Shown here: one piece after another, positions 1 to 7,407 of the stretch
How the letters are laid out: every line of letters starts with the position of its first letter
Numbering within the stretch: the stretch's first letter is position 1
Assembly (NCBI GenBank): GCA_023229665.1
Contig: JALNYW010000004.1
Coordinates: 1 to 41,927 of the forward strand
Source of the DNA: Patescibacteria group bacterium
Lineage (GTDB): Bacteria > Patescibacteriota > Patescibacteriia > 2-12-FULL-60-25
Length of the DNA stretch: 41,927 bases
Reading direction: 5' to 3'
Notes under the pieces: generated by a model
Told to the model about the DNA's origin: nothing
Databases searched by the model: none
The model's input: only the letters and a program-made list of their open reading frames with translations
Position numbers and translations under genes: made by a program

Positions 1-2
1 AG

Positions 3-773
3 CTAATTGATCTGGTCCCCCGGATATATGATACTCGCCGAGTGATCTCGATTATGGGAGACGACGGGCAGACGTTCGAAATGCAGATCGACCCGGCGGC
101 GCAGCAGGCCTACGCGACGCAGATGTCAAAGGATGGCTTCGTCGCGACGCGGATTTTCAACCCGCAGATGGGGATGTATGATGTTGCTCCGGGCATCGGC
201 CCGGCGTTCGGGACGAGGGCGGAAGAAACTGCGGAAGCGTTGACGCTGTTGCTGACGCAGGCCCCGGCTCTCGTTCCGGTGGTCGGGGACCTGCTGCTGG
301 GCTCCATGTCGTTTGACAAAGCACAAGAGGCGGCCGTGCGTCTGCGCCGGATGGTCCCGCCACAGGCCCTTGGAGCCGGCCCGAGTCCGAACGAACAGCA
401 GTTGCAGCAAGTCGTCGCGTCGCTACAGAAAGCGCTCGCGGAGTCCCTGCAGAAGCAAGGCAAGGCGGAAATTCAGTTGGCCGGCCGGGCGCAGTTGCGC
501 CAGACGGATGTGTTCAAAGCCCAAACCGAACGGCTCTCTTCGTTGAAGGACTTCTTACCCGCGAATCCGCAGGGATTGGAAGCGCTGATCCGGCAGATCG
601 TGAGTGAAGCGCTCGGGACGTCGCTCGCTCCGGTCATTGAGGCGAACGCGAACAATCTGGACATCGATGGTCCCGGGGGCATTCCGAATGCGAAACGCGC
701 TGCTGACGGGAACCACTATATTCCGGATGAACGGCGGCCCGGGAAATTCCTCCGGGTGGAGAAGCGGCAATGA
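3..773 (+). CDS. Portal protein, P22 gp1 type (3' part only)
   Basis: The frame is open from base 3, so the gene begins outside the window; the GTG at 42 is internal. The visible start (LIDLVPRIYDTRR, then ISIMGDDG) matches the region of P22-type portal proteins where the clip and wing strands meet. The rest is a long Ala/Gln/Leu-rich helix, as expected for the C-terminal barrel of these portals, and a basic tail (RRPGKFLRVEKRQ). Portals form the dodecameric ring through which DNA enters and leaves the head and to which the gp4-type adaptor binds. The stop overlaps the next gene by four bases (ATGA), which implies translational coupling. The family call rests on the short conserved segment and on the downstream order scaffold, coat, gp4, gp10. 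Confidence 0.8.
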   Translation, partial: LIDLVPRIYDTRRVISIMGDDGQTFEMQIDPAAQQAYATQMSKDGFVATRIFNPQMGMYDVAPGIGPAFGTRAEETAEALTLLLTQAPALVPVVGDLLLGSMSFDKAQEAAVRLRRMVPPQALGAGPSPNEQQLQQVVASLQKALAESLQKQGKAEIQLAGRAQLRQTDVFKAQTERLSSLKDFLPANPQGLEALIRQIVSEALGTSLAPVIEANANNLDIDGPGGIPNAKRAADGNHYIPDERRPGKFLRVEKRQ

Positions 774-1378
774 GTGAGGAGAAATATCTGCCAGCAAGCG
801 AAGCGAAGAACGCGCTGCTGCGGCAGTACGTTCTCGATGAGATTGCGTCGGGCGAGACGACAGACGCGCCGGGGGAGGGATACAACGTGCTGTATGGAGG
901 GGAATTGTTCTCCGGAAATCAGCACCCGAATGTCCGGCACGATCTCGGCGATGGAACTTACACCAGTGCTGCTGGCCGGTATCAATTTCTCACCCCGACT
1001 TGGGAGAGCGAGAAAAATGCGCTCAATCTGAAAGACTTTGGTCCGGCAAGTCAGGACGCAGCGGCATGGCATTTGGCGAACGAGACGTACCGGAAGGGAA
1101 CGGGAAGAGAGCTACTGGAAGACGCGGCGAGCGGACAGGTTGATTGGGACGTGCTTAAGCCCGTCTGGCCGTCACTTGACGGGGAAGACGGAACACGCCC
1201 GCAAGCAGCTCAGGATGCTCCGCAATCTTCGTCCCCTTCCCCCGCTGGAAGCGCTGGAAGCGGCATGGCCCCGTCTGACCTGCCCCAGTTCTTGCAAGCC
1301 TTCCACAAGAACTACGAATTTGTCCCTGTCGACTACGATCCATTTGCTGTGTTGGAGAGTCAAAGTGGCAAAAAATGA
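770..1378 (+). CDS. Lambda R-type (GH104) lytic transglycosylase
   Basis: The protein has 202 residues. Residues about 14-145 align by eye with lambda endolysin R: SGETTD carries the likely catalytic Glu29 (lambda SEGTD), followed by GYNVLYGGELFS, then TSAAGRYQFL and LKDFGPASQDAAA. These enzymes cut the MurNAc-GlcNAc bond of peptidoglycan and leave anhydro-muramic ends. The last 55 residues are a low-complexity Ala/Ser/Pro linker and a short conserved-looking end (FVPVDYDPFA) that lambda R lacks. No signal peptide is visible. The gene sits between portal and scaffold, not in a holin/lysin cassette, so it could be a virion-borne wall-penetrating enzyme or the lysis enzyme; no holin was recognised nearby. 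It overlaps the portal gene by four bases. Confidence 0.8.
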   Translation: MSEEKYLPASEAKNALLRQYVLDEIASGETTDAPGEGYNVLYGGELFSGNQHPNVRHDLGDGTYTSAAGRYQFLTPTWESEKNALNLKDFGPASQDAAAWHLANETYRKGTGRELLEDAASGQVDWDVLKPVWPSLDGEDGTRPQAAQDAPQSSSPSPAGSAGSGMAPSDLPQFLQAFHKNYEFVPVDYDPFAVLESQSGKK

Positions 1379-2495
1379 GCTTCTCGAGTCGAGGGATGAT
1401 CGAAAGAGCCCCCGGCGGGACGACGTCGCGGTCTTTGGCGGGCTGAAGGGAGTTCTCCGGCTGGAGAAAATGCTGAAGGAAGGCGGGGAGGCAAACGCCC
1501 TGGCCTCTGGCGCGATGGGGCTGGGAAAGAAAGGGTCTTTCGCGAATTGGCTGAAGGCGCAGGACCTGACCGCGACGGGGAAGTCGTCGGATGAAGTCTG
1601 GAATGAAACCGGGTGGTTTCAGCACCCGATCGACAAGGGCTGGCGGATGGAGATTCCAGACGCGAACGCAAAGTTTGACTTTGACAAATTTATGGAATTG
1701 ACAGACGAAAAGAAAGCTTGGGCTCCACACGACGAGTATTTGCAAAATAAGTGGGGATTTGTTCGAGACAAATTGAAGGAAAAAGGAATTGATGTTCCAG
1801 CTTCGGGTAACATGTCTACCGATATTACCAAACTCAGCGAAGCACTCTACGACAAAAACAATGCGCTTGATTGGCGCTGGGTCAAAGACCTGCGCGACGA
1901 AGCGAACAAAACATTTGGCAGTCAGCCTCCTATGCCGAAGCGGCCGACTCTCGACCAAATCATCGACCATTCGGAACTTTTCCAGATATACCCCGAATTG
2001 CGCGGGGTGCAGGTGCAGCGGGAATGGAATCCACTCTACCGCGGGTCGTACAACGAGGAAACTAATCGATTGGCGCTGAAACCCGCGGCAGAGTATGGCG
2101 ATCCGGGAAGCGGGCCGCTGTCCACCGGACTGCATGAGATTCAACACGGAATCCAGTCGATCGAAGATCTGGAACGTGGAGCAAATCCCGGAGCGGTCTC
2201 GCAAGATTTCATTGGGCAGATGGAAGAGTTTTTTAACAAATCCACTCCAGCGCAGCTGAGCGACGATGACTTTCTGAAAGCAATAATGGAGTTCGAGACC
2301 GACCCACGATCGATGGGATATCGTCGGTCGATCGGCGAGACCGAAGCGCGGAATGTTCAGAAGCGCCTCCGTCTGCTCCAGCGCGGCTTCACTCCGCGTG
2401 ATCTGGAACTGAACAACCCGCTCGGAACGATGGATGTTCCGGCAAATGCGCAGTACCGACTGAATGAACTTCTCACTGGCTTCGGAGGGCAATGA
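1365..2495 (+). CDS. HExxH metallopeptidase-like / polyvalent-associated (LPD23-like) protein
   Basis: I place the start at GTG 1365 (MAKNELLESRDD): it has a GGAG site 8 bases upstream, and the upstream part of the open frame is out-of-phase endolysin sequence. The product has 376 residues. ETGWFQHPIDKGWRMEI near residue 81 resembles the large polyvalent protein-associated domain 23 signature. GLHEIQHGIQ near residue 257 contains HExxH, the zinc-binding motif of zincin peptidases. GETEARNVQKR near residue 324 is the acidic segment that follows the HExxH in phage homologues. Such domains are found in phage proteins thought to be carried in the virion and delivered to the host. The enzyme activity is an inference. 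The gene overlaps the lytic transglycosylase by 14 bases. Confidence 0.65.
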   Translation: MAKNELLESRDDRKSPRRDDVAVFGGLKGVLRLEKMLKEGGEANALASGAMGLGKKGSFANWLKAQDLTATGKSSDEVWNETGWFQHPIDKGWRMEIPDANAKFDFDKFMELTDEKKAWAPHDEYLQNKWGFVRDKLKEKGIDVPASGNMSTDITKLSEALYDKNNALDWRWVKDLRDEANKTFGSQPPMPKRPTLDQIIDHSELFQIYPELRGVQVQREWNPLYRGSYNEETNRLALKPAAEYGDPGSGPLSTGLHEIQHGIQSIEDLERGANPGAVSQDFIGQMEEFFNKSTPAQLSDDDFLKAIMEFETDPRSMGYRRSIGETEARNVQKRLRLLQRGFTPRDLELNNPLGTMDVPANAQYRLNELLTGFGGQ

Positions 2496-2496
2496 A

Positions 2497-2817
2497 ATGA
2501 CACGGAAAGTAATCCACGCACATTGGCGGGTTGCACAGCTGGCGACCGAGATGGCGCACAATGTCTATGATGAATTGATGCTGCGGAATGACTGGTACAC
2601 CATCTGGAAGAAATCCCACCCGAATATCTCGTCCCCGCAACGGCTGGAGAACTTGTGGGTCAAACGGAATCAGCACAAATTCATCGCCGCCGCGCGACAC
2701 ACCCTTGCCGGGATGTTGGCCATGCCGTACGATTCTGACTTGAAAGATCAAATCCACGAGGCGCTTGTATTGGATGCGACGTTGCGCGCGGGTCGGACGA
2801 AGATCGCGTACAACTGA
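2497..2817 (+). CDS. Small conserved phage protein of the portal-scaffold region
   Basis: It has 106 residues from ATG 2497 (MTRKVIHAHW), chosen because CGGAGGG ends 7 bases upstream; an earlier in-frame ATG at 2464 lacks such a site and would lengthen the overlap. It is mainly helical and rich in Trp, His and Ala (HWRVAQLATEMAHNVYDEL, then WVKRNQHKF and ARHTLAGMLA). I see no catalytic motif, signal peptide or membrane segment. Its place between portal and scaffold, and its shape, resemble small conserved proteins of unknown role in other short-tailed phages. No function is assigned. Confidence 0.7.
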   Translation: MTRKVIHAHWRVAQLATEMAHNVYDELMLRNDWYTIWKKSHPNISSPQRLENLWVKRNQHKFIAAARHTLAGMLAMPYDSDLKDQIHEALVLDATLRAGRTKIAYN

Positions 2818-2842
2818 CCGAGAAAAGAAGGGAAACGAAGAG

Positions 2843-3673
2843 ATGAGAAAAATTCAGATCAATTGGGCAGCACCAGATGCCCCAGCGCCTGCAGCAACGC
2901 CGAGCGATATTGCCCCGACACCTGCACCAGCGACGCCAGCAGCAGCACCAGCGGTAGAAGCTCCGGCACCTGCGACAGACCCGGCTGCACCTGCTCCGGC
3001 TCCGGCTCCTGCCCCTGCCCCCGCCGAAAAGACCGCCGACTGGCGCGACCGGCGAATTGCCCGGCTTACTGCGCAGTTGCGGGAAGAGCAGCAGAAAGGC
3101 AAGGCAAGCGCCACGCCCGCTCCTGCGGCGAAAGCCGGGCCCCTCGACCCGACAGCCGATTTCAACGGTCGAGTGGCCGCTGCGGCTGCTGCCCAGGTCG
3201 CTGCGACGAGATTCAATGAGAAGTCCAATGCCGCAGCGGCCACTGGCCGAGCAAAATATGGAAAAGACGAATTCAACTCGTCCATTCGATCCCTCGTGTC
3301 CCAGTTCGTCCCGGATGACAGCGATCGCGATGCGCTTGGCCGGTACAATGCGTTCATCACTGCAGCGCTGGCCACCGGCCATGCAGAAGATGTGATTTTC
3401 GAACTGGGCCGGAATCTGGACGAGGCGGAGACGGTGATGGAACTCGACCCGCTCGAAATGACGGCCGAGTTGACCCGGCGGTTTGCGCTTCCAGTTCCCG
3501 CTGGAAGCGGGAAGAACGAAATCTCTGGCGCTCCGAAGCCAATCCGTCCGATCACACCGAGCGGGAACGAAACGATTCTCGATCCGGCGAACCCGGAACA
3601 GGCGAGTAAGTTGTCCACATCCGAATGGATGGCTCGACGGAACGAGCAAGTCGCGAAGCGGAGCGCGCGATGA
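2843..3673 (+). CDS. Putative scaffolding protein
   Basis: It has 276 residues from ATG 2843 (MRKIQINW); the frame upstream of this ATG is not coding-like. Residues 10-65 are almost pure Ala/Pro with Thr. WRDRRIARLTAQLREEQQK then begins a charged helical region, and the C-terminal half (YGKDEFNSSIRSL, ALATGHAEDVIFELG) looks globular or helical. The position directly before the coat gene, the acidic and helical make-up and the basic end (RRNEQVAKRSAR) fit an assembly scaffold of the P22 gp8 kind, whose C-terminus binds coat. The disordered Ala/Pro arm is longer than I would expect for P22. The stop overlaps the next gene by four bases. Confidence 0.65.
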   Translation: MRKIQINWAAPDAPAPAATPSDIAPTPAPATPAAAPAVEAPAPATDPAAPAPAPAPAPAPAEKTADWRDRRIARLTAQLREEQQKGKASATPAPAAKAGPLDPTADFNGRVAAAAAAQVAATRFNEKSNAAAATGRAKYGKDEFNSSIRSLVSQFVPDDSDRDALGRYNAFITAALATGHAEDVIFELGRNLDEAETVMELDPLEMTAELTRRFALPVPAGSGKNEISGAPKPIRPITPSGNETILDPANPEQASKLSTSEWMARRNEQVAKRSAR

Positions 3674-3885
3674 GCACGGCGCGTGTGCTCGACCCGTATG
3701 TACGGGCGATGACCCTTCCAGTTTGGGCCGACGGTCCACTCGTCCCCGAGGATGTGGAGTTGCGCCGGAACGGCGATCTGGCCGCCATTGTGCTCCGTGG
3801 AACTCGGGCAGCGATTGGGTTTGTTCCAAGCCGAGTCGAGGACCTTGGTCCGTTGGTCGAGCGACTGCGCTTGCAAGGCGAATAA
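3670..3885 (+). CDS. Small hypothetical protein between scaffold and coat
   Basis: It has 71 residues and starts in a four-base ATGA overlap with the scaffold gene. The sequence (MSTARVLDPYVRAMTLPVW ... VPEDVELRRNGDLAAIVLRG) looks like a small beta-rich fold with no Cys and no membrane segment. Tight coupling to the scaffold gene suggests a head-assembly accessory, but I do not recognise the family. Confidence 0.6.
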   Translation: MSTARVLDPYVRAMTLPVWADGPLVPEDVELRRNGDLAAIVLRGTRAAIGFVPSRVEDLGPLVERLRLQGE

Positions 3886-4047
3886 ATCGCGGGCTGTGCC
3901 CGTCGGTTCTCCTGATCGAGCCGTAAATCGATCTCGTCGGGCCACTTCCGGCCTGCCATTGGCGAATGGAATGACAGGGGCAATTTGCAGAGTGCCGCCC
4001 CGCACTCACCACAGGGGAAAAGGCCCCGCTTGCCAAAGGAGGCCGAA
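3886..4047 (+). other. Leader before the coat gene, with a compact hairpin and strong SD
   Basis: This 162-base gap holds no gene. Four bases after the previous stop is a hairpin CGGGC-TGT-GCCCG (3890-3902). A near-perfect Shine-Dalgarno AAAGGAGG (4035-4042) precedes the coat GTG by about five bases. There is no T run after the hairpin, so it is more likely an mRNA stability element or a weak stop than a full terminator. No clear sigma-70 promoter was found. Confidence 0.5.
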
Positions 4048-5277
4048 GTGGCCAATGCACTACTCACAATCGACATGATCACGCGAGAGGCGGTTCGTCT
4101 CTGGAAAAACTCCAACGCATTTCTGCAGAACGTGGATATGCAGTACGACGACTCGTTCGCCGTGCAGGGGGCGAAGATCGGTTCGTCTCTTCGAATCCGT
4201 CTGCCGAATGACTTCACTGTGACGACCGGGCCGGCACTGTCCGTGCAGGACACGGCGGAACAGTCGACCACTCTCGTCCTCGCGACGCAGAAGCACGTTG
4301 ATGTTGGATATTCGACGGCTGATCGGACCCTCTCTCTCGACGACTACGCTCGCCGGGTGCTTGCACCGATGGTCAATAACCTGGCCGGTGCAGTCGCCGT
4401 GGACATTATGTCCGGCAGCGAAGGCGGGATTTGTAACTTCGTCGCGAATCAGGACGCGGGGAACAACATCCTGAGCCCGATTGCCTCAACCTATCTCCGT
4501 GCCGGGGCGAACCTGTCGAATAACTCCGCTCCGGTTGGGAACCGAAAAGTCGTCAACTCGCCGGACACCCAGGCCAGCGTGGTCGCCACCCTGTCCGGTC
4601 TGCTGAATCCGGCGGCGGAGATCTCCCGGCAATATGTGACCGGCAAGATGTACGACGCACTCGGGTTTGTCTGGATGGAAGACCAGACGACCATCGCCCA
4701 TACGAACGGCACGCTGGCCCAGGCCAGTGCGACTGTCGACGGGGCAAACCAGACGGGACTTACGCTGACGGTGGCGGCCCTCGCGGGGACTCTCAATCAG
4801 GGCGACATCATCACGATCGACGGGGTCTTCCAGGTCAACCGGATCACCAAGCAGACTCTCGGGCGGCTTCGGCAGTTCGCAGTGACTGCGGACGTGGCGG
4901 CTGGCGCGACGGAAATTCCGATCTATCCCGCGATCGTCCCGGCGGTTGGTGGCCAGCCGGTGCAGTACCAAACGGTGGACGCGAGTCCGGCGAACGGTGC
5001 TGGCGTGAACCCGGCGAATACTCTCGCCGCGAGCACGCAGTACACGAAGAACTTCGGCTACGCGCCGGAGGCGGTTACGCTGGCGACGGCGGATTTGGAG
5101 ATGCCGAAGAACGTCCATGAAGCGGCGAGAGAGTCGTTTGATGGGGTTTCGATGAGAATGGTCACGGATTATTTCATCGGGACAGATCAGCTGATTACCC
5201 GACTGGATGTCCTGTACGGCTATCTGTGGATTCGTCCGGAATGGGCAGTCGTGGTTGCAGACATCGTCTACGGCTAA
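4048..5277 (+). CDS. Major capsid (coat) protein, P22 gp5 type
   Basis: It has 409 residues starting at GTG 4048, fixed by the AAAGGAGG site just upstream; the start MANALLTIDMITREAVRLW is the hallmark N-terminus of P22-type coat proteins. Further family features are the SLRIRLP and KHVDVGYSTADRTLSLDDY segments of the N-arm and P-domain, and an inserted beta-rich part about 225-300 (QTGLTLTVAALAGTLNQGDIITIDGV) at the place of the P22 telokin-like I-domain. P22 gp5 has 430 residues, so the length fits. It builds the icosahedral shell on the scaffold. The strong ribosome site and the flanking hairpins fit the need for hundreds of copies. Confidence 0.92.
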   Translation: MANALLTIDMITREAVRLWKNSNAFLQNVDMQYDDSFAVQGAKIGSSLRIRLPNDFTVTTGPALSVQDTAEQSTTLVLATQKHVDVGYSTADRTLSLDDYARRVLAPMVNNLAGAVAVDIMSGSEGGICNFVANQDAGNNILSPIASTYLRAGANLSNNSAPVGNRKVVNSPDTQASVVATLSGLLNPAAEISRQYVTGKMYDALGFVWMEDQTTIAHTNGTLAQASATVDGANQTGLTLTVAALAGTLNQGDIITIDGVFQVNRITKQTLGRLRQFAVTADVAAGATEIPIYPAIVPAVGGQPVQYQTVDASPANGAGVNPANTLAASTQYTKNFGYAPEAVTLATADLEMPKNVHEAARESFDGVSMRMVTDYFIGTDQLITRLDVLYGYLWIRPEWAVVVADIVYG

Positions 5278-5278
5278 T

Positions 5279-5292
5279 CGGGCATTTGCCCG
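5279..5292 (+). terminator. Small hairpin after the coat gene
   Basis: CGGGC-ATTT-GCCCG lies directly after the coat stop codon. There is no T run, so it is probably a weak terminator or a 3'-end protector of the coat message. A like-sized hairpin stands before the coat gene. Confidence 0.45.
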
Positions 5293-5316
5293 GGCGATTT
5301 GAAAAGGGAAAGATCG

Positions 5317-5670
5317 ATGGACTGGAATGAGTTCAAAGAACGTCTGGCTAAATCGCACCGTGGCAACATGGAAGCGCAAGAGCGAATCAATCAAGCTGTC
5401 CGTACGCTCCGGGACGGACTGCAAACCCTCGGCCGGTTGGGACACCACTTCCATCTGGCCGAGGGGACTTCGGCGAACGTGGCCGAACCGGAGAACAACT
5501 CAAACGGCGGGTCTACCCTCCCCGCCGGGGGAGAGACTGAGTCGCAAGCCGCACCCTCCCTTCCGGTCGCGAATTCGTCTCTCCCCAAATCACCTGCGGC
5601 ACCGAGCAGGGCCGTAATCAAGAAGGTAGCCCACCGGACTACCAAAACCCCGGAGAAGAAAAATGGCTGA
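5317..5670 (+). CDS. Hypothetical head-region protein
   Basis: It has 117 residues from ATG 5317 (MDWNEFKERLAKSHRGNM), with AAAAGGGAAAG upstream; a TTG at 5299 is a weaker alternative because it falls on top of this ribosome site. The first 50 residues form a charged helix (QERINQAVRTLRDGLQTLGRL). The rest is Ser/Pro/Ala-rich and ends in a lysine/threonine tail (KKVAHRTTKTPEKKNG). No family is recognised. Its place just after the coat suggests a minor head component or assembly helper. Confidence 0.6.
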   Translation: MDWNEFKERLAKSHRGNMEAQERINQAVRTLRDGLQTLGRLGHHFHLAEGTSANVAEPENNSNGGSTLPAGGETESQAAPSLPVANSSLPKSPAAPSRAVIKKVAHRTTKTPEKKNG

Positions 5671-6193
5671 AAACGGAAACCGATTCACTATCTATGACGT
5701 GATGTCCCAGCGCGGGGACTTCCGTCAAAACCCGGCAAATCGCGGAGCCAAAGATCATCGCGGGCTCTCGATCTTCAAGAAGGCGGATTTTCCACAGATT
5801 CTCTACCACCCGGCCGGGGAAGAGATCATTGCCGTCCCGGCGGAAGCCGTGGCCACACCGTTTGGTCCGAAGATGGTGGGCGAGCAGCGCCGGCTCAAGA
5901 CCAAGACTGTCCACTCGGAAGAAGAACTGGCCGAGGCGCTGGCCGCTGGCTGGCACAAGCATCCGGCGAAGGCACACAAAGCCGCTGGTCGGGCGGTCGA
6001 AGTTCCGAAGGTCAATCGGCAGGCAGTGCAGGAGCAGATCGCGCAGCTGCAAGCCACGCTCGATGCGGCGGCTGCAGAAGAAGCGAGCGCCATTGCGGAG
6101 CCGATCAAGAACTCGCCCGATGCTCCGGCGACTGGGGCGGCGGTGATCGCCAAGCTGAAGGCAAATGCCCCAGCCAAAGCCGAAGCGGAGTAA
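5663..6193 (+). CDS. Conserved head-region protein of unknown function
   Basis: It has 176 residues and overlaps the previous gene by eight bases; GGAGAAG precedes ATG 5663. The N-terminal part (FTIYDVMSQRGDFRQNPANRG, then YHPAGEEIIAVPAEA) looks like a small beta-rich domain. The C-terminal 70 residues (residues 109-176) are an Ala/Gln/Lys helix (VQEQIAQLQATLDAAAAEEA) that probably coils. I have the impression of similar proteins beside coat genes in other P22-like phages, but know no activity. It may be a decoration or head-completion factor. Confidence 0.6.
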   Translation: MAENGNRFTIYDVMSQRGDFRQNPANRGAKDHRGLSIFKKADFPQILYHPAGEEIIAVPAEAVATPFGPKMVGEQRRLKTKTVHSEEELAEALAAGWHKHPAKAHKAAGRAVEVPKVNRQAVQEQIAQLQATLDAAAAEEASAIAEPIKNSPDAPATGAAVIAKLKANAPAKAEAE

Positions 6194-6199
6194 TCCCCC

Positions 6200-6955
6200 G
6201 TGTCGCAACTGGACCCAGAAACAACAACCGTCGGGGACCTCGTGCGGGCTGCGATGCAGGACGCCGGGGTGATTGGCATCGGGCAGAACGCAACCCAGGG
6301 TGAGATCAACGACGGCTGGGCCCGGTTGCAATGGATGCTGCAGGGGTGGGAGCGCAAGCGCTGGCTGGTCTATGTCCTGAAGACTTACTTGATTACCTCG
6401 ACCGGGGCACTTTTCTATACTGTCGGGGATGGCGGGAACTTCAATCTGGGCGCGAATTCCGTCCGGCCGGAGAAGATCGAGCGGGCGTTTCTGCGGCAGT
6501 TGACGCAGAGTCAGCCGAATCAAATCGACTACCCACTCGAGATTCTCCAGTCGATGGAGGACTATTCGTCCATTGCGCTCAAGTCGCTCTCGTCATTCCC
6601 GACGAGCGTCTTTTATGAAGCGTCTTGGCCGCTGGGCAAGGCGTACTTTTGGCCAGTTCCGCAGGCGTCGATTTATGGTCCTGCACTCGTCGTGCGGGAA
6701 CAGCTGCCCAATCGATTTGCCTCGCTCGCGACGGCATTTACCCTGCCGTTTGAGTACTACCGGGCGATCGTGAAAAATCTGGCACTTGAATTCCGGGCCA
6801 AATACCAGATCCCGTCCTATCCGGGGGATATGCTAGTCGGCCAGGCCAAGGACTCGTTGAACGTGCTTCGTCCGGCAAACGCCCAGATCGCCCGGCTGCG
6901 AACGAACGTTGGGACGCGGGGGAACTACAACATCTTCTCCGACCGGTATTACTGA
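6200..6955 (+). CDS. Tail adaptor / head-completion protein, P22 gp4 type
   Basis: It has 251 residues from GTG 6200 (MSQLDPETTTVGDLVRAAMQDAGVIG). The pattern of an N-terminal helical part that includes GEINDGWARLQWMLQGWERKR, then FYTVGDGGNF and RPEKIERAF, then PLGKAYFWPVP and LPFEYYRAIVKNLALEF is characteristic of the P22 tail accessory factor gp4 family. It binds below the portal and gives the docking ring for later tail parts. P22 gp4 itself has 166 residues, so this longer version carries extra sequence in its middle and end. Its position before gp10 is the same as in P22. Confidence 0.8.
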   Translation: MSQLDPETTTVGDLVRAAMQDAGVIGIGQNATQGEINDGWARLQWMLQGWERKRWLVYVLKTYLITSTGALFYTVGDGGNFNLGANSVRPEKIERAFLRQLTQSQPNQIDYPLEILQSMEDYSSIALKSLSSFPTSVFYEASWPLGKAYFWPVPQASIYGPALVVREQLPNRFASLATAFTLPFEYYRAIVKNLALEFRAKYQIPSYPGDMLVGQAKDSLNVLRPANAQIARLRTNVGTRGNYNIFSDRYY

Positions 6956-6956
6956 G

Positions 6957-6968
6957 CCCTGCGGGGCA
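6957..6968 (+). terminator. Short hairpin between tail genes
   Basis: GCCC-TGCG-GGGC follows the stop of the gp4-type gene and is trailed by a weak T-rich stretch (ACTTCTT). At most it is a partial terminator. Confidence 0.35.
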
Positions 6969-6987
6969 CTTCTTGAAAGGAAGAAAA

Positions 6988-7395
6988 ATGAGCGATCCGA
7001 TTTTTACCCAGCCGTTTCAGTCCGGCTTTGCCCTGCAAGATGGGACCAAGTTGAATGAACTCTTTGGGTTCTTGGGCGGAAGCGCCCAGCAATCAATCAC
7101 CACGACTGGCGCGACTGCGGCAACCGCATTCCAGCTGTCCGCGCAGGTCAACAATCTGACCGTCGTCGTCGCCGGGGCGACCGGGGCCAAGCTGCCCGCA
7201 ATGAATCCGGGCGAATGGTGCGTTGTGTTCAACTCCGACGCGGCCGACGCCGCGGTTATTTATTCCGACGACTCGACAATTGACGGAACTGCCGGTGCGA
7301 CGGGAGTTGCCTTGAGTTCGACCAAACGGGCGGTTTTCTTCCAGATGGCGGCCGGGGTGATCGTGTCGGCCCAGCTGGGTGTAGTTTCCGCATAA
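6988..7395 (+). CDS. Small virion-region protein between gp4 and gp10 homologues
   Basis: It has 135 residues from ATG 6988 (MSDPIFTQPFQSGFALQDG), with AAAGGAAG ten bases upstream; the earlier TTG at 6973 would place the start on that site. The body is a Gly/Ala/Val/Thr-rich beta protein (SITTTGATAATAFQLS, VVVAGATGAKLPAMNPGEW), of a kind often seen in phage fibre or decoration proteins. No Cys-rich or membrane segment. A structural role is inferred from position and composition only. Confidence 0.65.
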   Translation: MSDPIFTQPFQSGFALQDGTKLNELFGFLGGSAQQSITTTGATAATAFQLSAQVNNLTVVVAGATGAKLPAMNPGEWCVVFNSDAADAAVIYSDDSTIDGTAGATGVALSSTKRAVFFQMAAGVIVSAQLGVVSA

Positions 7396-7407
7396 GGTCG
7401 CTGTGCG

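Noticed and set aside
1155..2561. Antisense frame of 468 codons opposite the HExxH gene
   Set aside because: No recognisable motif and no ribosome site; the + strand frame has clear conserved segments.
2681..4060. Long antisense frame (459 codons) opposite scaffold and the coat leader
   Set aside because: It is Arg/Cys/Ser-rich with no family features and crosses the true scaffold gene; it arises from GC-rich codon third positions.
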